This document shows, in pieces, positions 43,913 to 55,200 of a stretch of 64,000 bases of DNA (the first letter of the stretch is position 1; each line of letters starts with the position of its first letter). The translations under genes were made by a program, and so were the position numbers. The stretch lies in assembly GCA_024760905.1 (NCBI GenBank), contig CM045734.1:62001-126000 (forward strand), written 5' to 3'. The notes under the pieces were generated by a model, which worked only from the letters and a program-made list of their open reading frames with translations, did not search any database and was not told the origin of the DNA. Source of the stretch: Plotosus lineatus (Eukaryota; Chordata; Actinopteri; Siluriformes; Plotosidae).

Positions 43913-46900
43913 CTTCTTCTTTTCCTTTCGGCTGTTCCCTTCAGGGGTCGCCACAGCAAATGATCTGCCTCCATCTCTCCCTATCCTCTGCATCTTCTAC
44001 TCTTACTCCAACGACCTTCATGTCCACCTTCACCGCATCCATAAATCTTCTCTTTGGTCTTCCTCTGGGCCTTTTGCCTGGTAGTTCCAACCTCAGCATC
44101 CTACGACCAATATACTCACTATCCCTCCTCTGTACATGTCCAAACCATCTCAATCTAGCCTCTCTGACTTTGTCTCCAAAATATCTAACATGTGCTGTCC
44201 CTCTGATGTACTCATTTCTGATCCTATCCATCCTCGTTACTCCCAAAGAGAACCACAACATTTTCATCTCTGCTACCTCCAACTCTGACTCCTGTCTTTT
44301 CCCCAGGGCCACTGTCTCTAAACCATACAACATTGCTGGCCTCATCACCGTCTTGTACACTTTTCCCTTCATTCTTGCCGATACTCTCCTATCACACATC
44401 ACACCGGACACTTTTCTCCATCCATTCCAACCTGCCTGCACGCGCTTCTTCACCTCTTTTCCACACTCTCCATTGCTCTGGATTGTTGAGCCTAAGTACT
44501 TAAAATCCTCCACCTTCTTTATCTCTGCCCCCTGTAACCTCAAAGTTCCTCTTGGGTCCTTGTCGTTCACACACATGTATTCTGTCTTACTGAGGCTAAC
44601 CTTCAATCCCCTCCTTTCCAGGGCATACCTCCACCTCTCTAGATTTTCCTCCACTCAGTCTCTGCTCTCACTACAGATCACTATGTCATCTGCAAACATC
44701 ATAGTCCATGGAGATTCTTGTCTAACCTCATCTGTTAGCCTGTCCATCACCATAGCAAACAAGAAGGGGCTGAGAGCTGACCCTTGATGCAGTCCCACCT
44801 CCACCTTGAACTCTTCTGTCACACCGACAGCACACCTCACCACTGTCTTACATCTATCATACATGTCCTGCACCACTCTAACATACTTCTCTGCCACTCC
44901 AGACTTCCTCATACAATACCACAGTTCTTCTCTCGGCACCCTGTCATATGCTTTCTCCAGATCCACAAAGGCACAATGCAGCTCCTTCTGACCTTCTCTG
45001 TACTTCTCTATTAACATCCTCAAAGCAAACACTGCATCTGTGGTGCTCTTTCTGGGCATGAAACCAAACTGTTGTTCACAAATGCTGACCTCTGCCCTTA
45101 GTCTTGTTTCCACTATTCTTTCCCATAGCTTCATTGTATGGCTCATCAACTTTATCCCTCTGTAGTTGCCACAACTCTGTACATCGCCCTTGTTCTTAAA
45201 AATGGGCACAAGCACACTTCTCCTCCATTCCTCTGGCATCTGCTCACTTTCTAAAACCTTGTTGAATATTCTTGTCAGAAAATCTACTGCTACCTCCCTA
45301 GACACTTCCATACCTCAACTGGTATGTCATCAGGGCCAACTGCCTTTCCATTCTTCCTCCTCTTCAATGCCCTCCTCACTTCTCCCTTACTAATCTTTGC
45401 TACTTCCTGCTCCTCAACGGTCACCCCTTCTCCTCTTTTTCTCTCTCATTTTCCTCATTCATCAGCTCTTCAAAGTACTCTTTCCATCTTCCCAGCACAC
45501 TTCTGTCATCAGTCAATACATTTCCCTCTCTGTCCTTTATCACTCTAACTTGCTGCACGTCTTTCCCATCTCTATTTCTCTGCTGGGCTAACCTGTATAG
45601 ATCATTTTCTCCCTCCTTACTGTTCAACCTATCATACAAGTCATCATACGCCCTCTGTTTGGCCTTTGACACCGCTACCTTCGCCTTACGCTGTGTCTCC
45701 CTGTACTCCTGTTTACTATCTTCGGTCCTCTCAATGTCCCACTTCTTCTTGGCTAACCTCTTCTTTTGTACACACTCCTGCACTTCCTCATTCCACCACC
45801 AAGTCTCCTTATCTACTTTCCTTCCAGAGGACACACCAAGTACTCTCCTACCGGTCTCCCTGATCACATTGGCTGTGGTTGTCCAGTCCTCTGGAAGCAC
45901 TTCCTGACTACCCAAAGCCTGTTTCAACTCCTCCTTGAAGACAACACGACACTCTTCCTTTTTCAGCTTCCACCACTTTGTCTTCTGCTCTGCCTTTGCC
46001 TTTTCACCTTTCTCACCATCAGTGTCATCCTGCACACCACCATCCTATGCTGTTTGGCAACACTCTCACCCACTACTACTTTGCAGTCACTGACTTCCTT
46101 CAAATTACATCGCCTACACAAGATGTAGTCTACCTGTGTGCTCTTACCTCCGCTTTCATAAGTCACCCTATGCTTCTGTTTCTTCTTGAAGAAAGTATTC
46201 ACCACAGCCATTTCCATCCTTTTGCAAAATCGATCAACATCTGTCCTTCTGTGTTCCTGTCCTGGATACCAAACCTGCCCATCACTTCCTCGTCCCCTCT
46301 GTTGCCTGCACCAACATGTCCATTGAAGTCTGCTCCAATGACCACTCTTTCACCTCTGGGGGTACTCTGCATCACTTCATCTAACTCACTCAAGAATCTC
46401 TCCTTCTCTTCTAGCTTACATCCTGCCTGTGGGGCATAAGCACTAACAACATTGACCATCACGCCTTCAATTTCTAACTTGAGACTCATCACTCTGTCTG
46501 ACACTCTTTTCACTTCTAGAACATTCCTGACAAACCCCTCCTTCAAGATGACTCCTACTCCATTTCTCTTCCCATCCACACCATTATAAAACAGTTTAAA
46601 CCCTGCTCCTAAGCTTTTAGCCTTTCTACCTTTCCACCTTGTCTCCTGAACACACAGTATGTCCACCTTCCTCCTCTGCATCATGTCAGCCAGCTCCCTA
46701 GCTTTTCCTTGCATAGTTCCAACATTCAAAGTCCCTACTCTCAGTCCGAGGCTCACGCCTTTCCTCTTCTCTCTCTGCCTACGGACACGCCTCCCGCCTC
46801 TCCTTCTTCGACGTCTTCGACCAACAGTAGTCCAATTTCCATCAGCACCCTGTTGGTTGACAGCACTGATGGCGGTCGTTGTTAACCCGGGCCTCGACCG

Positions 46901-46980
46901 ATCCGGTATGAATTCTGTATTGATCATTTGCATTTTTTTTTTTGGCAGAAGTTTTACGCCGGATGCCCTTCCTGTCGCAA
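43913..46980 (-). mobile_element. RTE-type LINE, copy D, nested in the gypsy
   Basis: 12-bp target duplication CCACCAAACACT at 43901-43912 and 46981-46992 in gypsy pol. 3068 bp, so slightly 5'-truncated: the first ~87 bp seen in copies A and C are missing. The 3' tail is GAAGAAGAG. Closest to copy A. Confidence 0.95.
43941..46925 (-). pseudogene. RTE LINE D polyprotein, several frameshifts
   Basis: The endonuclease part (46199-46925) and RT parts (45421-46035, 44655-45311, 43941-44654) lie in different frames, with breaks near 46210, 46010, 45300-45440 and a TGA just after FADDIVICSESRD. The motifs are those of copy A, including the FADD active site and the RGRPKRRF C-terminus. Confidence 0.88.
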
Positions 46981-49581
46981 CCACCAAACACTAGCTGCGG
47001 ATTATGTGACATTAGAAGAGGAGAACCGAATACAACAACTCACCTCACGTCTTCTCGGATCCCCTCCTCGATGTAGTGATTTATGTCCTGATACTATTGC
47101 AGCAGTATGTCACAAGCATTTTCTCAATGAGAAAACCAAAGATTCACCTCATGTCATTCTTGTTGAGTCCTTGGCTATGAATGCTGATGCAATCCCTGAT
47201 GTATACAGTGATGCTGAAACATCTGGTCAAGTAACTGTTCCCTTGTTTTCTGCTCATGAGCTTAAAGAACAACAAAGATCTGACCCGAGCATCAATCATG
47301 TCATTCAGTTACTTGAAGCTGGAGCAGATGTTCCACATAACAACAGAGAAACATTTGAAATAAAACTGATGCTCCGAGAATGGAAACGTCTTGAAATGAG
47401 GGATGACCTTTTGTTCAGGAGACGACAATGTGACCCAGATACAACTTACCAGCTCGTACTCCCTGTCTCACTTAGACCCACTGTTCTAAAGTTACTCCAC
47501 GATGACATGGGTCATATGGGGTGGGAGAGGACTCATGAACTAGTGAGAGCAAGATTTTATTGGCCTAAGATGGGTCATGACATTGAGACCAAAATAAAGA
47601 ACTGTGGTCGTTGTGTTCGAAGAAAGTCCTTGCCTGAAAAGGCCGCGCCTTTAGTTAATATTAAAACCACGCGACCAATGGAATTGGTCTGCATGGACTT
47701 TCTTTCGATTGAGCCCGATAGTAAGAGTACCAAGGACGTTTTAGTCATCACAGATCATTTTACAAAATATGCGGTGGCCTTGCCCACTCGTGATCAAAAG
47801 GCAACCACTGTGGCTAAAAATCTCTGGGAAAACTTTTTGGTTCACTACGGGTTCCCCGAACGCCTCCATAGTGACCAGGGGAGGGATTTTGAGTCACATG
47901 TGATTAAGGAACTGTGTGCTATTACGGCACGGTGGCGTAGTGGTTAGCCTCACAGCAAGAAGGCCCGGGTTCGATTCCCGGCCTGGGCGTTTCTGTGTGG
48001 AGTTTGCATGTTCTCCCCGTGCTTGTGCGGGTTTCCTCCGGGTGCTCCGGTTTCCCCATAATCCAAAGACGTGCACTGTAGGTTAATTGGCCGTTCTAAA
48101 TTGACCGTAGTTTCTCTCCTGCAGTGGCACTGGAACCCAGTCGTATCGGCACTTGCCTTTCCATTGGATCCTTCCGGTGGCGCCGAGACAGGGGGGGACT
48201 TGCTGCTTGGGTAACAGCCTGTCCCTCATTACTCCCTACCCAGGCTCTGTGCACTGGGGAGTATCACCAGTCGGGATACTGGCCAGAGCGCAGCCATAGT
48301 CCTTCGGGACTGACGGAGGCCTACGCTATTACGGGCATCAAAAAAGTGAGAACCAGTCCTTATCACCCGAGGGGTAACCCCGTAGAGCGATTCAATCGCA
48401 CCCTCCTTAGTATGTTAGGTACTCTGAAGGATGACCAAAAAGTTCATTGGCGTGATTTTGTCAAGCCTCTCACACACGCCTACAACTGTTCAAAGAGTGA
48501 GGTTACTGGGTTTAGTCCTTATGAGTTGATGTTTGGCCGTAAGCCTAAGCTACCAGTTGACCTTGCCTTTGGGTTGCCCGTTACAGGGGACTCACCTGCA
48601 TCCCATTCTCAGTATGTGCGCAGTCTAAAGGCTAAACTCGAAGAAAGTTACCAAATTGCCCTTGAAAACTCCAAAAAAGTTGCAGAGCGCAATAAGAGCA
48701 GATTTGATAAGAAAGTCAGAGAATCCACTCTTGAAGCAGGAGATAGAGTTTTAGTCAAAAATGTCCGTTTGCGCAATAAACATAAACTTGCCGACAAATG
48801 GGAACGCATGGTGTACCGTGTTGTCAAGAAAATGGAAAATGTTCCTGTGTATGTGGTTCGACCAGAGAGAGGTGATGGTCCAAGTAGAACTCTTCACCGA
48901 GACCTTTTACTTGCGTGTGGTGACCTCTCAGACATTAACGATGAAGTTGAGACAAGACCAAAACCTCCACGTAGACGCAAAACTCGACAAAGTCCTTCCG
49001 AACCACAGGACACAGATCTGTCAGAATCAGAGGAGGAGTATGAACCCATGCCAGGACAACCTTCAATCAAAACAGAGACATTCATTAAGATTTATGACAA
49101 TAATCAAGACCAATCAAATGTACGAAACCAGACAACAAACTCGGATATTTCAAATGAACCACTCTCACTCAATAAGGATACCTCCTTGCACCCAACAGTT
49201 TCAGTTGAGACAGACACAGACGAGATGGACAATGAACAGGAAAATCAGAATGAGGCCGAACTACTCAATGAGGAATCACATTCAGATGTCATGGAAGGAG
49301 GAGATGATGAAAACCAAATACAAGGAGGACCAGACGTTAATATTGTGGACACAGAGCAAAATGGTGATGTGATTGACCAACAAACAGAACAGACAATTGA
49401 AACAACAAATGAAACTCCCAATGTGAGAAAATCTGAAAGATTAAAGCGAGCCCCAGGACGGTTTCATTACCCTCAATTGGGTCAACCGCTGATATCTTTT
49501 GCACAACGGTTCTTGGATAACTTTAACCAAGCCCTAGAGTCATTTAGTAGCTATGAAAACCATCAGATCTATGATGTTTAA
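46981..49581 (+). pseudogene. pol: Gypsy integrase with long acidic C-terminal tail, SINE-interrupted
   Basis: Open from LINE D to 47917. The zinc-binding region is [13 protein letters not shown]...C..CVRRK. The catalytic core has Asp in CMDFLS and Asp in HSDQGRDF. After the SINE the core resumes with Glu in NPVERFNR (48336 onward). The GPY-like C-terminal region (AGDRVLVKNV, L.D.W) is followed by about 215 residues rich in Asn, Gln, Glu and Asp. It ends VRKSERLKRAPGRFHYPQLG and TAA at 49579-49581. The apparent open start inside the SINE is spurious. Confidence 0.88.
47928..48324 (+). mobile_element. tRNA-derived SINE nested in integrase
   Basis: 10-bp target duplication GCTATTACGG (47918-47927, 48325-48334). 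The head has A-box TGGCGTAGTGG and B-box GGTTCGATTCC. The following GTGTGGAGTTTGCATGTTCTCC and GGTTTCCTCCGGGTGCTCC segments belong to a repeat very common in ray-finned fishes. Removing it restores the integrase frame. Confidence 0.85.
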
Positions 49582-49619
49582 ACAAACATTTAAGTACATG
49601 ACGGGACTCATGCTTATTC

Positions 49620-49631
49620 AAGGGGGGAGGG
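49620..49631 (+). other. Gypsy polypurine tract
   Basis: AAGGGGGGAGGG directly before the 3' LTR TGTAACAC, the expected plus-strand primer of reverse transcription. Confidence 0.85.
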
Positions 49632-50720
49632 TGTAACACATGTAAACACATGGTTACTAAATTTATTGGATAAACCCTAGTTTCCAACACTCCTGAAAGC
49701 ACTAGTTTCCTAGTCCCCTTGAACGCGTCATAGGCACGTGCTGCATGCGACCAGCAGAGCGTGTAGGAGAGCGTGAAGAGCAGGACGCATACAGAGCCCT
49801 CGAAAAGCGACACGAGTGAGTCAACGATCAAAAATGTGATTAAGTGAACTTTTAACAAGTTTAACTAAGTTTGTGTGCTTTTCAGAGCCTTGTATGTGTT
49901 TTGTTCTCTCTCAATCGAACCGGGTGGAGAGAGTTTGTTTTCTTGGAAACTCCGGTGAGTCATTGCAATATGAAGCTAAGTTTAAGAACCTATGCTAACT
50001 TTACACGTGGTGACTTTTAAAGCTGTGTGCACTATTTTTGTCTTTAAAAGGCTAAGACCAGTCGGAGTACATAACAAAGATTGTGCTGTGCACAAAATGA
50101 ACCTTACATTTTATTTTTCTAAATGTTTTGTTGAAAGCACTTTTGCTAATGCACTAAAGTAGTGCAGATAAGCTGTTTTGTATTACATTCCATTCAGTGC
50201 CTTTCATGCACTTTTGTCATTTTATTTAGGAATTATTGTTGTTAAATCTTTTATTCATTGTGTCTGTACTGCATGTGCAGACTGGTTTTTTAGTGGATCT
50301 GGATTTGATCTTGAAGCTGGTTTCGGACACGGATGGCGAGCCAAATCCAGTGAGAACTCTTGGTGGATCCAGAAGCAGTGTGGCCAACTGTTCTCTGGAT
50401 GCGAGAGTAGATCTACAGACCCAACCACTTCAAATCACAGGATCCCAGATAAGAACAGATAAAAACACCTTTATCCCAAACGGATCACAATCCTGGAAAA
50501 GACTCCCGGGTTCACACGAATCAGACCTTAGAGACTTGAGCTAATTTTATTTTATTTTTAATTTGTAAAGAAAGTTCTACAACATTGTTTGCACTGTTTC
50601 TTGTAGTATTGTTAATTGTAATAAATCTGCCGGCTGTTCAAATTCAAATCTCCACAATTCATTTTACTCCTCTAGAACCTAGTATAAAATCTAGCACAGC
50701 TATATCAAGCTGGTGTTACA
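49632..50720 (+). repeat. 3' LTR of the gypsy
   Basis: 1089 bp. Nearly identical to the 5' LTR apart from scattered small indels and the absence of its 26-bp tandem duplication. AATAAA-like (GTAATAAATC) near 50623. Confidence 0.92.
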
Positions 50721-52142
50721 CACTTATTAAATTATGGAACTGGAAATGAAGACACATCCTCTTCTCTGGCTTTATCATCTTTTTTTTTTTTGGTAGATAT
50801 TTAAAAATGGGCTTGACTGAACATTCAGAGGCAGACTGTTCCAGTCTTTTATACACTGTATATAAAAAGTATTGGAAAGTGCATTTATAACATTTGGAAA
50901 ATAAAACCCATACATATATGAATATTAACTAGTCTTTTAAAATTGTTGCATAAATATTCAGGTACAGTATTGTTAAAAATGTTTTCATTAAGTTTAATCT
51001 TAATTGACTCTGGCGGTATTTTAAAATCAGCCATCCGAGGTCTTTTAATTCGTTAAAACCTACTCACATTCTAGGCCGCATTGTAGATATAAACATGATA
51101 TCTTTATTTTGTCCAATTTGTAACTTATTTTTTAATGGTTTAGGTAGAGCATTGTACCAGGCTGTTGATGCATATTCCATATGACACATATGTAATCTGT
51201 AAGAGGGCTATTAAGTTACATTTTCTTATCAGAATCTTTTTTTTCTTCTAAAAATTACTCAAGTAATCTTATTTCATTTTAATCTTACCTCTTCTGAGCT
51301 TGTTCAACCAACATGAAATTAAGTGCAGAAGGCGAAAAAAAAAATCCTTGACACAGACACAATGTCCCTGTTGAAGATAAAGGTGGAAAGTGGAAGGTAT
51401 TTTGCTCATATCCCCAACACCCTCCTGTAATATTCAAATTGGTTAATTTACATGAACCTCCACCACATGCAGTGAAGGACATGGCTATCTTGATGACCTC
51501 TTTGCTGCACTGTGGGGGGTGGTGCCGCCTTAGCAATAGGCCACTACTATATTGCTTTGATGGCTGGGTGTTTTGGGGTGCTGTACTTTACAGACAAAAG
51601 AAAGTTGATCCACTCTTCTTCTGTATTGAGAAGTGTTCCTGGGCGTTGTCATTACATCAACTTGAACATCTCTCAGAATTCCCATAGCTTACTGCTTTAA
51701 CCAAGGTTTAAAATTAAATATAAAAATTAAATGAATTCATCATTCATTCATTTTATTTTCAAAAATACTCTGTTTTTCTTTTAAATTTGATTTTGTTTTC
51801 ATTTTGTGTTTGAAATGTATCAAAACAAGAAATTCGGTCTGATAAGGGGCCGGAAAAGATTAAGGTTTCTGAATCATGTTTGACTGTTATGATGTTTCAA
51901 CAAGTCAAGAGCAGGTCTTCCACCCCCGACCTTGGTATCGATTATCTAGTGTCTCACCTCCAGGTCACCCCTTTCCTGTCTAGAGATTGAGGCATGTAAA
52001 AGGATACTAATAATACAAATAATAATACGAACAACAACAATAATTGTTGTAATAATACTGTTTATTGATCATGATCAGATATGAGATACTAATATAGTAT
52101 ACATTGATGTCAAAATATTTTGAGCATGTGCAAAAAAACAAA

Positions 52143-52178
<36 letters not shown>

Positions 52179-52266
52179 GCAGGAAACTTGTCTGGGCATA
52201 ACACATATCATGCATTAATTGTGCACAATGGATGCAATCAGTCTCTCAACCATTTCTCTCTTTCAG
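50721..52266. other. Decayed repeat DNA between gypsy and YR-SET copy 4
   Basis: The module seen upstream of YR-SET copies (50721-51450) is followed by unassigned AT-rich sequence. (CA)n lies at 52148-52178. The stretch 52200-52266 is the 3' flank of copy 4, shared with copy 1 to about 4213. No gene seen. Confidence 0.5.
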
Positions 52267-55200
52267 CTAACGGTCAAGCCACTCCAGGTCAAGTCCTTCT
52301 CCCTTAAATGACTTTCTATTGACCCCATAGTCAAAAAGCAGTTCACCGTCTGCAGGAATGTCTTTTATGGCTCTGAACAAGATCACATCTTTGTCCTCAC
52401 CGTTGTCTTTGAGCACGCAGTGCAGTGGCTTTAAATTAGCTCTTTTCGAGGAACGGTTGATCCTCCGTCCAAATGTGTCTTTACCTGGGTGACACTCGCA
52501 TGAGGAAGAGTCGGCATCGACACAGAGATCCTTCCGCCCAGATTTAAAGAAAAAAAGGTAGGCCGGCTGGATGTTGGGGTCATTCATTTTCGCACGACCC
52601 TCAGCAGCGGTGATCACCTTTCCGTGGTAATCACACACGATGTCGCCTTTAGAAAACGGCTTGGCTGCGACTACACCTGGAAACAAGAGAACATGACATT
52701 TTCACTTTGAGTGGTTTAAAAAAAAAAAAAAAAACCCTCAAAAGTTGATCGTTACAATTTGGCAAAGTTTAAATCTTTCTCCACTTTGACATTCAGAGCA
52801 GGGTGCAGAAACTGAAAAGAAAAATTAAAGGTTTCTTACCCAGCCCCCTTTCAGAACCGAAGTCCTTGATCACCAGTCCTGTCCATTTCTGGCGAGACAC
52901 ACACCGAATGATATCCGGGTCCGTCTCGACGGTGAACTTGTGGGCTGCCACCGTTGGCTTCCTGGCACTGAAGTGTGCTGAAAAAGAGAACAGAATAATT
53001 TTGTCACGGCAGTTGTTTGCCTCAGTAAATAAGTTGCATAGTTTGAGATTATTAATGCTTATCCGCATTATAGTGTTTCGGGCTTCGGAGTACTGTACTT
53101 ACATAGCAGATACCGCTGCCTCTCTGCATACTGACAAGCTCGCCACTCGTCATAATGCACACGGCCCTCGCTAAATCCCGCCTGCACCCTGGCCTTTTTG
53201 GACGGAGGCTGGCCATGTTTGGTCACTGGGAAGCTCCTGGTGAAATCAGAAAAGTTTCTGTCCACATGCTTGCGGGCTTGATCGGGGTCGCCGTCCGAGG
53301 ACTCGTTTGGTGAGGAGAAGCTGTAAAATTAGAGAAAGTTAAAAGGGTTAAAATAGTACAACTTGGTAAGTATACATAAAATATGATTGCGATGCATGGT
53401 TGCCTTGTGAAATAAGATAATGAGGAGACCTACCGTCCCAGGGTGTCCAACAGTGTAGCCGTTTGGACAATGGATTCATCCACCCGCATTCTGTAATGCT
53501 GCTCGGCCACAGCAGTAGAATGGGCCAGATAGTGGCTAACGTTCTGCTTCTGCGTCTCTGTGAAGAGCAACGCTGCCTCAGTCTCCACCGCCCTTCGCAC
53601 CTCCTGACTGTTGGCCGGTTTCACGTGGTAGCTGCAAGAAGACAAAGTGACAAGAAATGTTATTAGCGATATGATTGTGTTTGATGCACCGTTAAAAAAA
53701 AAATAAAAATCGTCTGCTTGGCCTTGTTGTTTTTGTTTCTGGCCGCTTGCTACGGTGTTTACTGACAGTGGGTCAGGAGATCGTGCACAGTCGCCGACCG
53801 GGGAGACAAGGCCTCAGCTTTGCCCAAAATGGACCTGCGGGAATTCACTCCGGAGCAGCTGCGAGAGTACGACGGCGTACAGAACCCACGCATTCTCAAG
53901 GCCGTCAACATGAAAGTCTTTGACGTGACAAGTGGCAAAAAGTTTTACTGAACAAGTTTTCAAGGTAAGTTTTACAATTCTTTTTCCTCCTCACTCTCTA
54001 AAATCAGTTTTCCTCCAATACATGTTGCATTCTTTTCCATATTTCAATCCGACATGAAAGTCAAATTAAAATTTCATTCATCATTTTCTGTAACCGCTTC
54101 ATCCTAATTAGGGTCACGGGGATGCTGGTGCCCATCCCAGCCAACTCAGGGCGAGGGCAGAGTACACCCTGGACAGCTCGCCAGGCCATCGCAGGGCGGA
54201 AACACGCTGACGGCTTTGCAGCCTACTCTTGTCGAAAGTCAGCAATGGTTCTTTTACATGCCTCACACCATAGACAGTGAGAGACATGGCCGGCCTTTGA
54301 TAACCCAGTTAGCTGCATTGGAGTAAAATTAAAATGAAATGAATAAAATGTTCGATTGAAATACATAAATACATCATGTACTTCAACAAATCTTTTTTTT
54401 TTTTTTTTTCGGTCTACATTCAATTTTATTTTTACCAGTCTAGTGGTGTAATATAAAACATTTATACATCAGCACATGGATTCATGTGGGTACTCACGTT
54501 TCGTGAAACCGGACAATGTCATTGGTGACACTATGAACGGGCTTCCCAGTCGAAGAAATGAAAAAATTGTCAATTTTGCTTCTGAGGTATCCCGGACGAA
54601 TGTGTTCGTAGTATGCTTGAAACCACTTGGGGAACAAAAGAGACAATTTCTTGACTGTAAAATAGTGTAAGCAGTTGAAAAATCTCTTTCACAATGAGAC
54701 ATAAGTGGCGAGCATATTTAGCTGTTAAAGAACTTACAGCTTCCTCCTCCTGGGTCAGGGCAAATGTGGCCACCTGCATAGTTGCCGTCTTATGTTGGCT
54801 GACGCCGATCACCACCCTTGCGTTTTTGTGTTTTCTGTTCACCCACTCTTTTGTCTGGAAAAGAATGGAAGTGGAGGGAAATGTATGAATTAATTATTTT
54901 TCATAAAGACATTTCAACATGTGAAAAAAAAAAAAAAAACCCCAGATAAAATAGCACGAGCTAAAAAACAAATTTCCTCAGGCTATTAAAATAGATGCAC
55001 TCACCGTCATGCCTTCCACAGCTCCGGGGCGTTGAAAATGTTTCAACACCAGGAGAGCTTCGCAGTAGTAGCGATAGGTGAACTTCTCTGACTCGGAGAC
55101 CTCAAGGTTGGTGATGAATTTCCCGAATGTAAGGAGCATGTCGTGTTTGGCCACCCTCAGAATCTTCTGGCAGTCCCTGACACTCCGTGTTCCTTCCATC

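Larger units (their letters stand above)
38606..50720 (+). mobile_element. Ty3/gypsy retrotransposon with PNMA-type gag, complete but interrupted
   Basis: LTRs at 38606-39723 and 49632-50720 with TGTAACAC/GTGTTACA ends and a 4-bp target duplication, CACT (38602-38605, 50721-50724). The empty target is visible in paralogous modules (near 56811-56820). Inside are gag, protease, RT-RNase H and integrase in that order, which defines Ty3/gypsy. RTE LINE D (43913-46980) and a SINE (47928-48324) are inserted within pol. LTRs are nearly identical, so integration is fairly recent. Confidence 0.95.

Noticed and set aside
48124..48335. N-terminal start of a 485-codon integrase-like protein
   Set aside because: The start lies inside the SINE. 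The real integrase frame continues from 47917 once the SINE is removed.
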